Below are positions 48,871 through 57,280 of a stretch of 64,000 bases of DNA, piece by piece. The translations under genes were made by a program, and so were the position numbers. The DNA lies in contig CAVSNJ010000028.1 in the NCBI GenBank assembly GCA_963729295.1, forward strand, positions 372,001-436,000, given 5' to 3'. The stretch comes from DATJLY01 sp963729295. GTDB lineage: Bacteria > Pseudomonadota > Alphaproteobacteria > ATCC43930 > CGMCC-115725. Numbering within the stretch: the first letter of the stretch is position 1; each line of letters opens with the position of its first letter. Under the pieces are notes generated by a model, which was not told where the DNA came from, did not search any database, and saw only the letters and a list, made by a program, of their open reading frames with translations.

Positions 48871-49989
48871 ATGCTGCTTGTGACATTCTTCGCCGTCCTG
48901 TCCGGCGCGGGACTGGCGCTTGCGTGGTATCTCGCGGTCGAGCCGGTGCTGACGAAGATCGGCGCGAGCCGCATCGGCCGCCTGCTCCATTCGCGCGGCG
49001 CGATCGCCCTCCTCCTCGTCCTGCCGTTCGCCGCCATCGCCGCGACCATCGCCATGAACGGCGCCCGCCTGGCGGCGAGCGTCCGGCCTTCGGGCCGCGC
49101 CGAGGACGCTTCGCTCGCCGAAGCACGGCGCGCGGCGCCGCACGATCTCGAAACCGCGGTGACGCAGCTCGAGGCGAAGCTCGCGCAATCGCCCGACGAC
49201 CAGGAAGGCTGGCGCCTTCTCGCGCGCTCCTATGCCGAGCTTGGGGAACCCGACAAGGCGGCGGATGCGGCCAAGCGCGCGGCCGCGTTGGGCGCCACGC
49301 CGGGCGACGCCGCGGCGCAATCCGCGCACGGCGAGGATCTGGTCACGGCGGCGAACGGCGTCGTCGGAGCCGACGCGCGCCAAGCGTTCGCCGCGGCGCT
49401 CGCGGCCGACCCGTCCGATCCGCGCGCGCGCTTCTTCATGGGCCTCGCCGCGGCGCAGGACGGAAGCAACGACGACGCGCTCACGCGCTGGCTCGCGCTC
49501 GAGAAGGATTCGCCGGCGGACGCGCCGTGGCTCGAGGGCTTGCGCAGCAACATCTCGCGCCTGGCGCAGCAGATGGGGCTTTCCGCCGACGAGCTTGCGG
49601 CGCGGCGCGGCAAGGTCTTGAGCGTCGCGCCGATCGCGGCAGCACCCGCGCCCGCGGCGGCACCGGCTGCCGCGCCTGCGGCTGCGGCTGCGGGCTCGGC
49701 GCCGGGCCCGACCGCCTCCGACATCGCCGCCGCGCAGACCATGTCGGATGCCGACCGCGCGCAGATGATACAGGGCATGGTGGCGCGGCTCGCCGCGCGG
49801 ATGGAGCAGACGCCGCAGGACGTGGACGGCTGGATGCGCCTTGGCCGGGCCTATTCCGTGCTCGGCGACAAGGACAAATCGCTCGAGGCCTATCGCCGCG
49901 CCAGCGCCGCCGATCCGTCGCGCGCCGACGCACGCCAGGCCTTTGACGCGGCGCGCGGCGCGATGGGCGGCGGAGGCGGAGGACAATGA
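48871..49989 (+). CDS. CcmI-like TPR membrane protein
   Basis: 372 residues. Two membrane helices (about residues 2-25 and 45-65) are followed by a periplasmic TPR domain: L-E-A-K-L-A-Q-S-P-D-D-Q-E-G-W-R-L-L-A-R-S-Y at about 95-115, and C-terminal repeats with W-M-R-L-G-R-A-Y-S-V-L-G, separated by an Ala/Pro linker (about 250-290). This two-helix plus TPR arrangement is that of CcmI/CycH, which presents apocytochrome c during haem attachment; a T2SS or secretion-associated TPR adaptor is an alternative. A gene for a multihaem cytochrome lies at 59 kb, but other ccm genes are not in the window. It overlaps the next gene by 4 bases. Confidence 0.75.
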   Translation: MLLVTFFAVLSGAGLALAWYLAVEPVLTKIGASRIGRLLHSRGAIALLLVLPFAAIAATIAMNGARLAASVRPSGRAEDASLAEARRAAPHDLETAVTQLEAKLAQSPDDQEGWRLLARSYAELGEPDKAADAAKRAAALGATPGDAAAQSAHGEDLVTAANGVVGADARQAFAAALAADPSDPRARFFMGLAAAQDGSNDDALTRWLALEKDSPADAPWLEGLRSNISRLAQQMGLSADELAARRGKVLSVAPIAAAPAPAAAPAAAPAAAAAGSAPGPTASDIAAAQTMSDADRAQMIQGMVARLAARMEQTPQDVDGWMRLGRAYSVLGDKDKSLEAYRRASAADPSRADARQAFDAARGAMGGGGGGQ

Positions 49990-50420
49990 TGACACGCACG
50001 TTCCTGGCCGCTTGCGCCGCGCTTTTCCTTGCGTTCCCGGTTCTGGCGCAGGATGACGCGCCGCTTGCGACGCGCCTTCCCGGCAACACGGTAAGCGCGG
50101 TGCTGTTCCTGCCGCACGAAGGTCAGACCGGCGAGGCGCTCGACCGCGTCATGTTCCAGGCCTATCTCCGGCCCGACGGCAGCGCGCTGATGCGGCGCTG
50201 GGACGGTGCGCACGACGCCTATACTGCGCCGGCCGACGGGCGCTGGAGCATTTCCGGCGACACGCTGTGCCTCGCCTTCCCCGATCTCGCCGGGCCCGAG
50301 ATCTGCATCGAGACGCATGTGTGGGGCCCGCGCATCGCCGGCAACACCGCGGGGTCCGGACGCTTCGCGCTCTTGGACGGCAACATCGAGCCCGGCAATT
50401 CGCTCGTCGCCACGCGCTGA
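49986..50420 (+). CDS. Small exported protein, unknown function (144 aa)
   Basis: Signal peptide to about residue 21 (L-A-F-P-V-L-A-Q), then about 120 residues with a predicted beta-sandwich-like pattern: R-L-P-G-N-T-V-S-A-V-L-F-L-P-H-E-G, Y-L-R-P-D-G-S-A-L-M-R-R-W-D, W-S-I-S-G-D-T-L-C-L-A-F-P and E-I-C-I-E-T-H-V-W-G-P. Two cysteines may pair. I do not know a functional assignment; the W-S-I-S-G-D-T-L-C-x-x-F style is seen in small alphaproteobacterial periplasmic proteins. Translationally coupled (ATGA) to the TPR gene. Confidence 0.8.
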   Translation: MMTRTFLAACAALFLAFPVLAQDDAPLATRLPGNTVSAVLFLPHEGQTGEALDRVMFQAYLRPDGSALMRRWDGAHDAYTAPADGRWSISGDTLCLAFPDLAGPEICIETHVWGPRIAGNTAGSGRFALLDGNIEPGNSLVATR

Positions 50421-50489
50421 GCGCTTTCCTTTCAGCTCCTACTCAAATAGATTGGTGCGCGGGCGCGTTTTTACCTCGTGGAGGGGGCC

Positions 50490-51227
50490 GTGAAGACCGA
50501 GGATGTGAGAAAGACCGCGTTCGCCATGCCGCTGACGAGCCCCGCCTTTCCGCCAGGCCCCTATCGCTTCATCGACCGCGAATACCTCATCATCACCTAC
50601 CGCACCGATCCCGAGGCGCTGGAGCGCGTCATTCCCGAGCCGCTCAAGGTGGCGGCGCCGCACGTCAAATACGAATTCATCCGCATGCCCGACAGCTCGG
50701 GCTTCGGCGACTATACGGAATCGGGCCAGGTCGTGCCGGTGACGTTCCAGGGCAAGCCCGGCGGCTATGTCCATTCGATGTTCCTCGACGACGAGGCGCC
50801 GATCGCCGGCGGCCGCGAGATCTGGGGCTTCCCGAAGAAGCTCGCCAACGTCTCGTTCAAGGTCGAGACCGACACGCTCGTCGGCACGCTCGATTACGGT
50901 CGCATCCGCATCGCCACCGGCACGATGGGCTACAAGTACAAGGCGCTCGATACCGCCGCCGTGGCGCGCGCCATGGTTGAGCCGGGATTTCTCCTGAAGA
51001 TCATCCCGAACGTCGATTGCAGCCCGCGCATCCTCGAACTCGTGCGCTACAGCCTCGAGGACGTGACGGTGAAAGGCGCGTGGACCGGCCCGGCGGCCAT
51101 CGACCTCGCGCATCACGCGCTCGCACCCTTGACCGACCTGCCGGTGCGCGAAGTGGTGTCGGCGGTGCATTTCGTCGCCGACCTGACACTCGGCCTCGGC
51201 GAGGTCGTGCACGACTATCTGCGCTGA
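50490..51227 (+). CDS. Acetoacetate decarboxylase-family protein
   Basis: 245 residues from the GTG at 50490, preceded by GGAGGGG. The catalytic stretch G-G-R-E-I-W-G-F-P-K116-K117-L-A is intact, corresponding to the Schiff-base Lys115 and neighbouring Lys116 of the clostridial enzyme; the preceding P-E-P-L and Y-x-E-F-I region and the conserved Glu/Arg around it are in place. The reaction would be acetoacetate to acetone plus CO2, linking to the 3-hydroxybutyrate dehydrogenase at 61551, which makes acetoacetate. Other ADC-family proteins act on different 2- or 3-oxo acids, so specificity is likely but not certain. Convergent with the cyclase gene, separated by a hairpin. Confidence 0.9.
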   Translation: MKTEDVRKTAFAMPLTSPAFPPGPYRFIDREYLIITYRTDPEALERVIPEPLKVAAPHVKYEFIRMPDSSGFGDYTESGQVVPVTFQGKPGGYVHSMFLDDEAPIAGGREIWGFPKKLANVSFKVETDTLVGTLDYGRIRIATGTMGYKYKALDTAAVARAMVEPGFLLKIIPNVDCSPRILELVRYSLEDVTVKGAWTGPAAIDLAHHALAPLTDLPVREVVSAVHFVADLTLGLGEVVHDYLR

Positions 51228-51236
51228 GGTTTCTCG

Positions 51237-51262
51237 CTCCGCGCATCCATCGGCGCGCGGAG
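51237..51262. terminator. Bidirectional terminator-like hairpin
   Basis: CTCCGCGC (51237-51244) and GCGCGGAG (51255-51262) pair perfectly around a 10-base loop in the gap between the convergent acetoacetate decarboxylase and cyclase genes. Confidence 0.6.
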
Positions 51263-51275
51263 AGGCGGCCCTTCC

Positions 51276-53291
51276 CTACTTGTCGTGCATCACCATCGGG
51301 CCGTAAGCCGCTTCCTCGTCGGACAGGCGCAAGCGCTCAATGTGGATTTCGAGGAGCAGGTGATCCTCGTCGGGCGCTTCCCGCTTCAGCTCTTCGAAGA
51401 GCTTTATCGCGCGGGGATCGCGGTGCTCCGCGAGCTCGTAGGCCTCGAAATAGCGCATCATGTAGGACGAATGGGCGCGCTCCCCGTCGAGCGGCTCGAA
51501 GATGCCGAGCGCTTCCTCGCGGCCCTTCGGCACGATGACGTGGATCGGGCGGAACGGAATGTCCGAGATGTAGGAGCGCGTCGTCGCGCTGACGCAGATG
51601 TGCGTGCCGAAATACTTGTTGACGCCCTCGAGGCGCGAGGCGGTGTTCACCGTGTCGCCCAAGGCCGTGTACTGCATCTTGTCATGCGAGCCGAAATTGC
51701 CGACGACGGCCGTGCCGGAATGGACGCCGACGCGCGTCACGCCAAGCTCGATATCCTCGTCGGGATATTCCTTCGAGAACTCGGCATTCATCTCGGTGCG
51801 GAACGCCTCGGTGCAGCGCTGAATCGCGAGCGCGCACTTGACGCCGCGCTCGGCATGGTCGGGCTGGTCGGCGGGCGCGTTGAAGACCGCCATGACGGCA
51901 TCGCCGATGAACTTGTCGATCGTGCCTTCGAGCTTCAGGATCTCGGCGCAGACGCGGTCGAGATAATCGTTGAGGAGCGGCGCCAAGCGATGCTTGCCGT
52001 CTTCCCGCTCCTTCTGCGCGAGCTTTTCCGAGAGCGTGGTGAAATTGGCGATGTCGGTGAAGAGGAACGTCATCTCGCGCTGCTCGCCTTCGAGCGCCAA
52101 TTTCTCAGGATTGGCGACGAGACGCTGGACGACGCCCGGCGCCACGAACTTGCCGAAGGCGGACTGGATGAACTCGCGCTGGCGGCGCATTTGCCGCCCG
52201 GTCACCATGTCGGTGCCCCATTGCGACAGGCCGCCGGCGATGGTGGGACTGATCAGCACGATCGAGATGCCCGCGTAGCGGAAGAGCGCGAACCCGCCGG
52301 CCCACAGGATCGCGAACGACAGAAAACCAGCGGCGACCCGGGCGAGGAGCGGAATCTGCAACGCGCCCAAGGCCGAGCCCAGAAGCGCCATGAGCAGCAC
52401 GAGCGTGATCTCGGACCATGCGCCAAGGTTGCGCGGCTTGGTTTTTTCCAGGAGCTGCGCCACGGCGTTGGCGTGAATCTCGATGCCGGCCAATGCGCCG
52501 TCGTTGCCGCCATTGACCGACGAGAACGGCGTGCGGTGCCGGTCGGTGAGGCTCACCACCTCGCCGATCAGCACGATCTTGCCCTTGATCCATGCCTCCG
52601 GGATCACCGGCACGAGATGCGCGGGAAATTCCTTGAAGGCCGGCGTATCGGGATTGGGCCGGCCGTGCCACACCATGTCCGGCTGCGCATCGGGCGTCTC
52701 GATGCCGATTTTCGCGAGCAGGCCGCGCGCGAAGTCGAGCACCACGGTGTCGTCGCGCTCCATGATCTTGGGCAGGATCCAGCGCACCACGCCGAACGCA
52801 TCGGTCGGGATCTCGGCCGCGACGCGGTCGCCCGGCGGCACGAAATCGTTGACGTAGGCGAGCTGCTTGTCGTCGACGAGCTCGGGATTGCTGGTATAGG
52901 AGATGACGAGCGGCGTCTTGATCGCGCGGATCTCGGCCCTGAGCTCCGCGTCCTTCACCGGCTCGGTCGGCTGGTCGAGAAGGATGTCCATGGCGATGGC
53001 GCGCGGCTGCTTCGCGTCGAGCACCTTCAGAAGATTGGCGAGAAAGGCGCGATCGACCGGCGAGCGATAGGGAAAGCGCTTGAGCGTGTCCTCGTTGATC
53101 GCGGCGATGACGATGTTCTCGTCCTGCGGCTCGGGCGGCAGCAAGGTCGCGATGCGGAGATCGCCGACGAAGCGCTCGGCCTGCGTCAGGAACGCGATCT
53201 GGTGCGTCAGGATGATGGCGATACCGGCCGACAGCACGGCGACCGCTACCGGGTCCATCGCCGCCTTGACGAACGCCCGCAGCTTAACCAT
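51276..53291 (-). CDS. CHASE2-domain class III adenylate/guanylate cyclase
   Basis: 671 residues. N-terminal membrane helix (about 12-30), extracytoplasmic CHASE2 sensor (about 40-300; I-A-M-D-I-L-L-D-Q-P-T-E, G-K-I-V-L-I-G), three membrane helices (about 300-375) and a C-terminal class III cyclase. Catalytic set is complete: metal Asp in F-T-D-I-A-N-F-T and I-G-D-A-V-M-A-V-F, and the transition-state Asn/Arg in G-D-T-V-N-T-A-S-R-L-E; Lys in D-K-F-I-G-D suggests adenylate specificity. It is the last gene of a minus-strand unit with FecR-like, CHAT and FhaC-type genes, and starts 30 bases after the FecR-like stop, so cAMP could report an envelope signal. Confidence 0.93.
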   Translation of the reverse strand: MVKLRAFVKAAMDPVAVAVLSAGIAIILTHQIAFLTQAERFVGDLRIATLLPPEPQDENIVIAAINEDTLKRFPYRSPVDRAFLANLLKVLDAKQPRAIAMDILLDQPTEPVKDAELRAEIRAIKTPLVISYTSNPELVDDKQLAYVNDFVPPGDRVAAEIPTDAFGVVRWILPKIMERDDTVVLDFARGLLAKIGIETPDAQPDMVWHGRPNPDTPAFKEFPAHLVPVIPEAWIKGKIVLIGEVVSLTDRHRTPFSSVNGGNDGALAGIEIHANAVAQLLEKTKPRNLGAWSEITLVLLMALLGSALGALQIPLLARVAAGFLSFAILWAGGFALFRYAGISIVLISPTIAGGLSQWGTDMVTGRQMRRQREFIQSAFGKFVAPGVVQRLVANPEKLALEGEQREMTFLFTDIANFTTLSEKLAQKEREDGKHRLAPLLNDYLDRVCAEILKLEGTIDKFIGDAVMAVFNAPADQPDHAERGVKCALAIQRCTEAFRTEMNAEFSKEYPDEDIELGVTRVGVHSGTAVVGNFGSHDKMQYTALGDTVNTASRLEGVNKYFGTHICVSATTRSYISDIPFRPIHVIVPKGREEALGIFEPLDGERAHSSYMMRYFEAYELAEHRDPRAIKLFEELKREAPDEDHLLLEIHIERLRLSDEEAAYGPMVMHDK

Positions 53292-53321
53292 CGGCTGCCG
53301 GTTCCCCTCCTCCGGGGCGCG

Positions 53322-54023
53322 CTATTTTTTCAGCATCGACAGAAGCGCATTCGCCTGGTTGTCGCAACCGACTTCGGCCATCCAGCTTGCACGCATGACG
53401 TCGTTGCTGACAGCGGCCGGGATCACGCGCACCGTCACCGGCGCGAGCTTGCCGCCGACATTGATAACATAGCTCGTGCGGTCCTTGAGCGGCAGCGTCT
53501 GCGGCATGGCGAGGCGGTCGGCCGCGGCCGGCCAGTTGCCCGAGACCGACCAGCTCCGGTCGGCCGGCGCGATCGACACCTGCGTCGCGCCCATGTCCTC
53601 GCTGCGCCACAGTACGACCGAGTGGCCGGGAATGACGCAGCTCGTGCCGGGATGCGTCACATCGACGACCCACGGATCCGGCAGCTTGACCTCGTTCTCG
53701 CCGCGCACCACTCCGACCTCGCTGGTCCGGGCCTGGCGCTCGGTCAGGAGCGCCGTCACCGCCGAGGCGGCGTCGGTCGTGCCGCCCTTCACCTGGCTGT
53801 CCGGGGCGCCGTTGAACGGCCCGTCGATCTCGATCACCTGCCCGTTCGCGGCGAGGTATGTCACCTGCTGCCCGTCCTCGAGCTTGATCGACTGGCTGCC
53901 GTCGACGGTCTGGCCCGGCGTCAGGCGCAGTCCGTGCGTCGACACCACCACCAGCTCGGTCGCCGCGGCGGCGCCGGCCCATCCGGCGACGAGAGCGAGG
54001 GAAAGGACGAATGGGCGGATCAT
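53322..54023 (-). CDS. FecR-like exported protein
   Basis: 233 residues; signal peptide to about residue 21 (G-A-A-A-A-T). The first half carries a FecR-like beta core: L-T-P-G-Q-T-V-D-G-S-Q-S-I-K-L-E-D-G-Q-Q-V-T-Y-L, then N-G-Q-V-I-E-I-D-G-P-F-N-G. The second half has a distinct beta-rich domain with two Cys (G-T-S-C-V-I-P-G-H near 125 and V-G-C-D-N-Q near 225). The ATG overlaps the CHAT gene stop by 4 bases (ATGA). FecR domains transmit envelope signals to sigma/anti-sigma or cyclase systems; here the downstream cyclase is the obvious partner. Role is inference. Confidence 0.8.
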   Translation of the reverse strand: MIRPFVLSLALVAGWAGAAAATELVVVSTHGLRLTPGQTVDGSQSIKLEDGQQVTYLAANGQVIEIDGPFNGAPDSQVKGGTTDAASAVTALLTERQARTSEVGVVRGENEVKLPDPWVVDVTHPGTSCVIPGHSVVLWRSEDMGATQVSIAPADRSWSVSGNWPAAADRLAMPQTLPLKDRTSYVINVGGKLAPVTVRVIPAAVSNDVMRASWMAEVGCDNQANALLSMLKK

Positions 54024-57000
54024 TGCGGCTTCTCCGGTGTAGGTGCTGCGCTGGCCACAGGGGCGGTATTCGACGATACGGCAGCGCGGCCCCCTTGGAC
54101 CACACCCCCGTCGCCGATTAACGTAAACGCGGCCCAGAAGAACGGATGGGCGGTCGCCGGCTGGGCCGCAAGCGCGAGCTGCGACTGGCGCAGCGCTTCC
54201 GCGACTCCACCAGTGAGACCGGGCCCCAAGCGCTGGAACAAGCCGGTCATGAGCTGCACCGTCTGGGCCGAGGGCACCTCCCAGTTGCTCGCCAGGATGG
54301 CGCGCGCGCCGGCATGGAAGAAGGCGCCGGCGAGACCCGACAGCGATTCGCCGCCGAACTGCCCGCCCGCCGTGGCAGTGTTGCAGGCCGACAGCACGAC
54401 GAGATCGGCGTTGAGGTGGAGCTGCGCCACCTCGCTCGCGTCGAGCACGCCGTCGGCGTCGCGCGTGGTAGCCGGCGTCGCGGGCGGCGACAGCACCAGC
54501 GCCGGCTCCGACTGACAACGCAGCGCGGTCGGCAGGAGCCCGTGCGTGGCGAAATAGAGCACGCGGTATTGGTCGAGCGGCATGGCGCGGAAGCGCGGCT
54601 CGGTCGCCTCGTTGCCCATCAACAGCGAGCCGGGGTCGGCATGGAGGATCGCCGCCACCTTGCGCACCTCGTCGGCGGTGTCGGGGAGCGGCGGCAGCGC
54701 GCGCAACAGTCGCGGAGGCACCGGTCCCTCGTCGCGGCACTGGTTATCGAGCGCCTCGAGGCTCGAGACCTGGCCCGCTTTTGCCGCGCCGCCGGAGAAG
54801 TTCGGATTGGCGACGGCGAGCAGCGGACGCGTCGCCTGCGTCGAGGTGCCAAGCTCGCGCAGCGCCATGAAGGCGCGCGCCGACGGCATCTCGCTGATCG
54901 CGGTGCGCTTCAGCAGCCATTCCGCGTGCGCGTAATCGCGCGGCGCAGCCGACGGGCTCTTGGTCACGAGCAAGCCCAAGGGCAAGCTCGCGAGCGGGCC
55001 GGACGGCACGACGATCAGGTGATTGACGCCCGTGAGGCCCTGCTCGACGCCGCCGAAGAGGCCGCGATAAAGCGTGTAGGAGCGACCCAGATCGAACGCA
55101 TCGACCTGGCCCTGGCGCACGACAAAGGCCTTGCGCAGATTGGCAACGACATCGCCCATCGTGCCGGAGTCGAGCACCAGCGGGCGCGCGAGCAAATTGT
55201 CCTTGCGCACCAGGATGATGAAGCTGCGCTCGCGCCCCACCTCGATCAGGACGAGCGCCTCGTCCGGGTGGAGCTGACCCTGCACCTCCTGCAGCGAGGC
55301 CGGGCCGGGATTGGCGAATTTCGAATAGTCGGGGTACTGGGTCGTGATCTGCTTCTCGAGCCCGTCGGCCTTGGCGGCGGCGGCGTTGATCTGCCCCATC
55401 AGCGCGTTCTCGCGGTCGCTGCCGCGCTGGTCGTCCGGCAAGGACACTTCCTGCGCGAGCGTAAGGCGCGCCGCGTCGCGCTCGCGCCGTGCCTGCTCGA
55501 GCTGGGTGACGAGTTCGGCGATCGCGGGCGCCGCTTGTGCGAGCCTTGCCGCGACGCGGTTCACCGTGTCGTCGACGAGGCTCTTGCCGATGAGCTGGCT
55601 CGCCTCGAACAGCTCGGCGTCGAGCTGCGGGCGCTGGCTCGGGTCCGATTGCGCGACCGCGTTCGCCGCGACGATGAACGGCGTGATCTGATCGACCACC
55701 ACCTCGGAGCGCGCGACCTCGTCCTTCCTCAGGATGTCGAGCGCGAGGCGGAACGAGCGGATCGATTCCTCGTACAGCCGCTCTTCGGCGAAGACGCGCG
55801 CGAAAACGAGATACGTGACCGCGGTGGGCGCGGTGTTGCCGAACAAGCGCTCTTGCAGGATGAGCGCGGCGCGGAACGCATTGTCGGCGTCGTCGGGCCG
55901 GCCTTGCGCGGCGCGGATCTCGCCGATCGTGGTCAGGACCTCGGCGCGCCACCACGGCGGCAAGGTCGTCATCTCGGTGATGATCTGCGCCGCCTCGGAC
56001 GCATCGGCGTCGGCGGCGGCGAGGTTGCCGGTCCGGAGCGCCATCTCGGCGGCGAGATCGAGGCTGAAGGCCAGTTCGCCGCGCTCGGGCGATTCCGACA
56101 GGTCGGCGTTGAGCTCGCCGGCGTTGAAGCCGCCGGCGTTGATGATGTCGCGCCACGTGCCGGCGGAATTCGAGGCGAATTCGAGCGCCTCATCGAAGCT
56201 GCCGCGATTCGCCGCATCGAACGCCTGATAGAGCAAGAGGCGGGCGCGGTCGGCGGCGGTCCCGTTCGACTGGATGATCGGATCGGCGCGGCGGAAGAGG
56301 GCCGCCGCTTCGTCGAACCGCCCCTGGTTGCTGATTTGGAGAGCCACCTCCATGAGCAGGAGACCGACGCCCGGCGACTGGTCGCCGAACACGTTGCTGA
56401 GAATGGCGAGCGCTTCGCGGTAATGGCCCTCGGCGCCGGCGAAATTCTTGCGGCTCGCCTCGACGCGCGCGGTTTCCGTTAGCTCGCCATAACTGTCGTA
56501 GTCGGCCGCCGTCGCCCTCAGCCAGCGCTCGCCGGCGAGCTTCACCAGGCGATCCTTCGGCTCGCTCGCGACGGTAGAGGCGATCGCCGCGGCGCCGTCC
56601 TTGCCGGCGAGGCGCGCCATCGCGACTTCGATCGCCGGCAGCGCCGTCGGCAATCCGACGCCGCGCAACAGCAGCGGCCCGCTCTCCATCACCGCGACCA
56701 CCTGCGGCCATTCGCTGTCGTTGAGCGCGCAGGGCTGCAGCATCAGGTTGGTGCCGTCCGGCAACTTCTCCCAGGTGGGCTTGGTGCAGGTCATGCGCAA
56801 CTCGTCATCGCGGCCGACGGCGGTCTCCCCGACCGCGCGCTCGATCAGCGGTTGCCGCGCCGCCGGGTCGGTCGGCAAGGACGGCGGCACGAGCAGCGCC
56901 GAGACTGCGGCGGTCGGGCGCTTGGCTTCGCCGCAATAGATGTTGGCAGGCCCGGGCGCGCCGCGCTCGGCGGGAAAATCGGTGCGCTCCTCCCAGCGGC

Positions 57001-57154
57001 ACGCGGCGCCCTCGAGGTCGAACCCGACCGAGGTCCCGGTGCCAGGCGCAGCGGCGACGGGCGCGGGCTGCGCCGGCTGCTGCGCGGCGGCCAACCCCGA
57101 CGACGCACCGACGCCGAGCGCAACCAGCGCCGCGCGCACCACATACTTCTTCAT
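54020..57154 (-). CDS. Exported TPR-CHAT caspase-like protein (1044 aa)
   Basis: A signal peptide (about residues 1-24, ending A-A-A-Q) is followed by an N-terminal unknown domain (about 40-210), a TPR solenoid (about 230-520), a coiled-coil stretch (about 560-640) and a C-terminal CHAT domain (about 655-1030). The CHAT dyad is intact: His871 in Y-F-A-T-H-G and Cys924 in V-L-S-A-C-N-T. The block S-L-S-G-L-A-G-A-F-F-H-A-G-A is typical. CHAT proteins are caspase-related cysteine peptidases; this one should act outside the cytoplasm. It lies between the FhaC-type transporter (127-base gap) and the FecR-like gene, and could itself be the transported partner. Confidence 0.9.
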   Translation of the reverse strand: MKKYVVRAALVALGVGASSGLAAAQQPAQPAPVAAAPGTGTSVGFDLEGAACRWEERTDFPAERGAPGPANIYCGEAKRPTAAVSALLVPPSLPTDPAARQPLIERAVGETAVGRDDELRMTCTKPTWEKLPDGTNLMLQPCALNDSEWPQVVAVMESGPLLLRGVGLPTALPAIEVAMARLAGKDGAAAIASTVASEPKDRLVKLAGERWLRATAADYDSYGELTETARVEASRKNFAGAEGHYREALAILSNVFGDQSPGVGLLLMEVALQISNQGRFDEAAALFRRADPIIQSNGTAADRARLLLYQAFDAANRGSFDEALEFASNSAGTWRDIINAGGFNAGELNADLSESPERGELAFSLDLAAEMALRTGNLAAADADASEAAQIITEMTTLPPWWRAEVLTTIGEIRAAQGRPDDADNAFRAALILQERLFGNTAPTAVTYLVFARVFAEERLYEESIRSFRLALDILRKDEVARSEVVVDQITPFIVAANAVAQSDPSQRPQLDAELFEASQLIGKSLVDDTVNRVAARLAQAAPAIAELVTQLEQARRERDAARLTLAQEVSLPDDQRGSDRENALMGQINAAAAKADGLEKQITTQYPDYSKFANPGPASLQEVQGQLHPDEALVLIEVGRERSFIILVRKDNLLARPLVLDSGTMGDVVANLRKAFVVRQGQVDAFDLGRSYTLYRGLFGGVEQGLTGVNHLIVVPSGPLASLPLGLLVTKSPSAAPRDYAHAEWLLKRTAISEMPSARAFMALRELGTSTQATRPLLAVANPNFSGGAAKAGQVSSLEALDNQCRDEGPVPPRLLRALPPLPDTADEVRKVAAILHADPGSLLMGNEATEPRFRAMPLDQYRVLYFATHGLLPTALRCQSEPALVLSPPATPATTRDADGVLDASEVAQLHLNADLVVLSACNTATAGGQFGGESLSGLAGAFFHAGARAILASNWEVPSAQTVQLMTGLFQRLGPGLTGGVAEALRQSQLALAAQPATAHPFFWAAFTLIGDGGVVQGGRAAVSSNTAPVASAAPTPEKPQ

Positions 57155-57280
57155 ATGTCTCGTCTCCCAACCGTGTCCGGCGGCATGCGGGTGCGAAAAG
57201 ATCGCCGCCGCGCACCGGTCCGACGCGGCATCCCACCCAACAATCAACCCACTCGGAGCCACTGGCCCAGCCGTCAATAC

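Noticed and set aside
51285..54515. A 1076-codon plus-strand frame opposite the cyclase and FecR-like genes
   Set aside because: Same antisense signature; the cyclase on the minus strand has a full set of catalytic residues.
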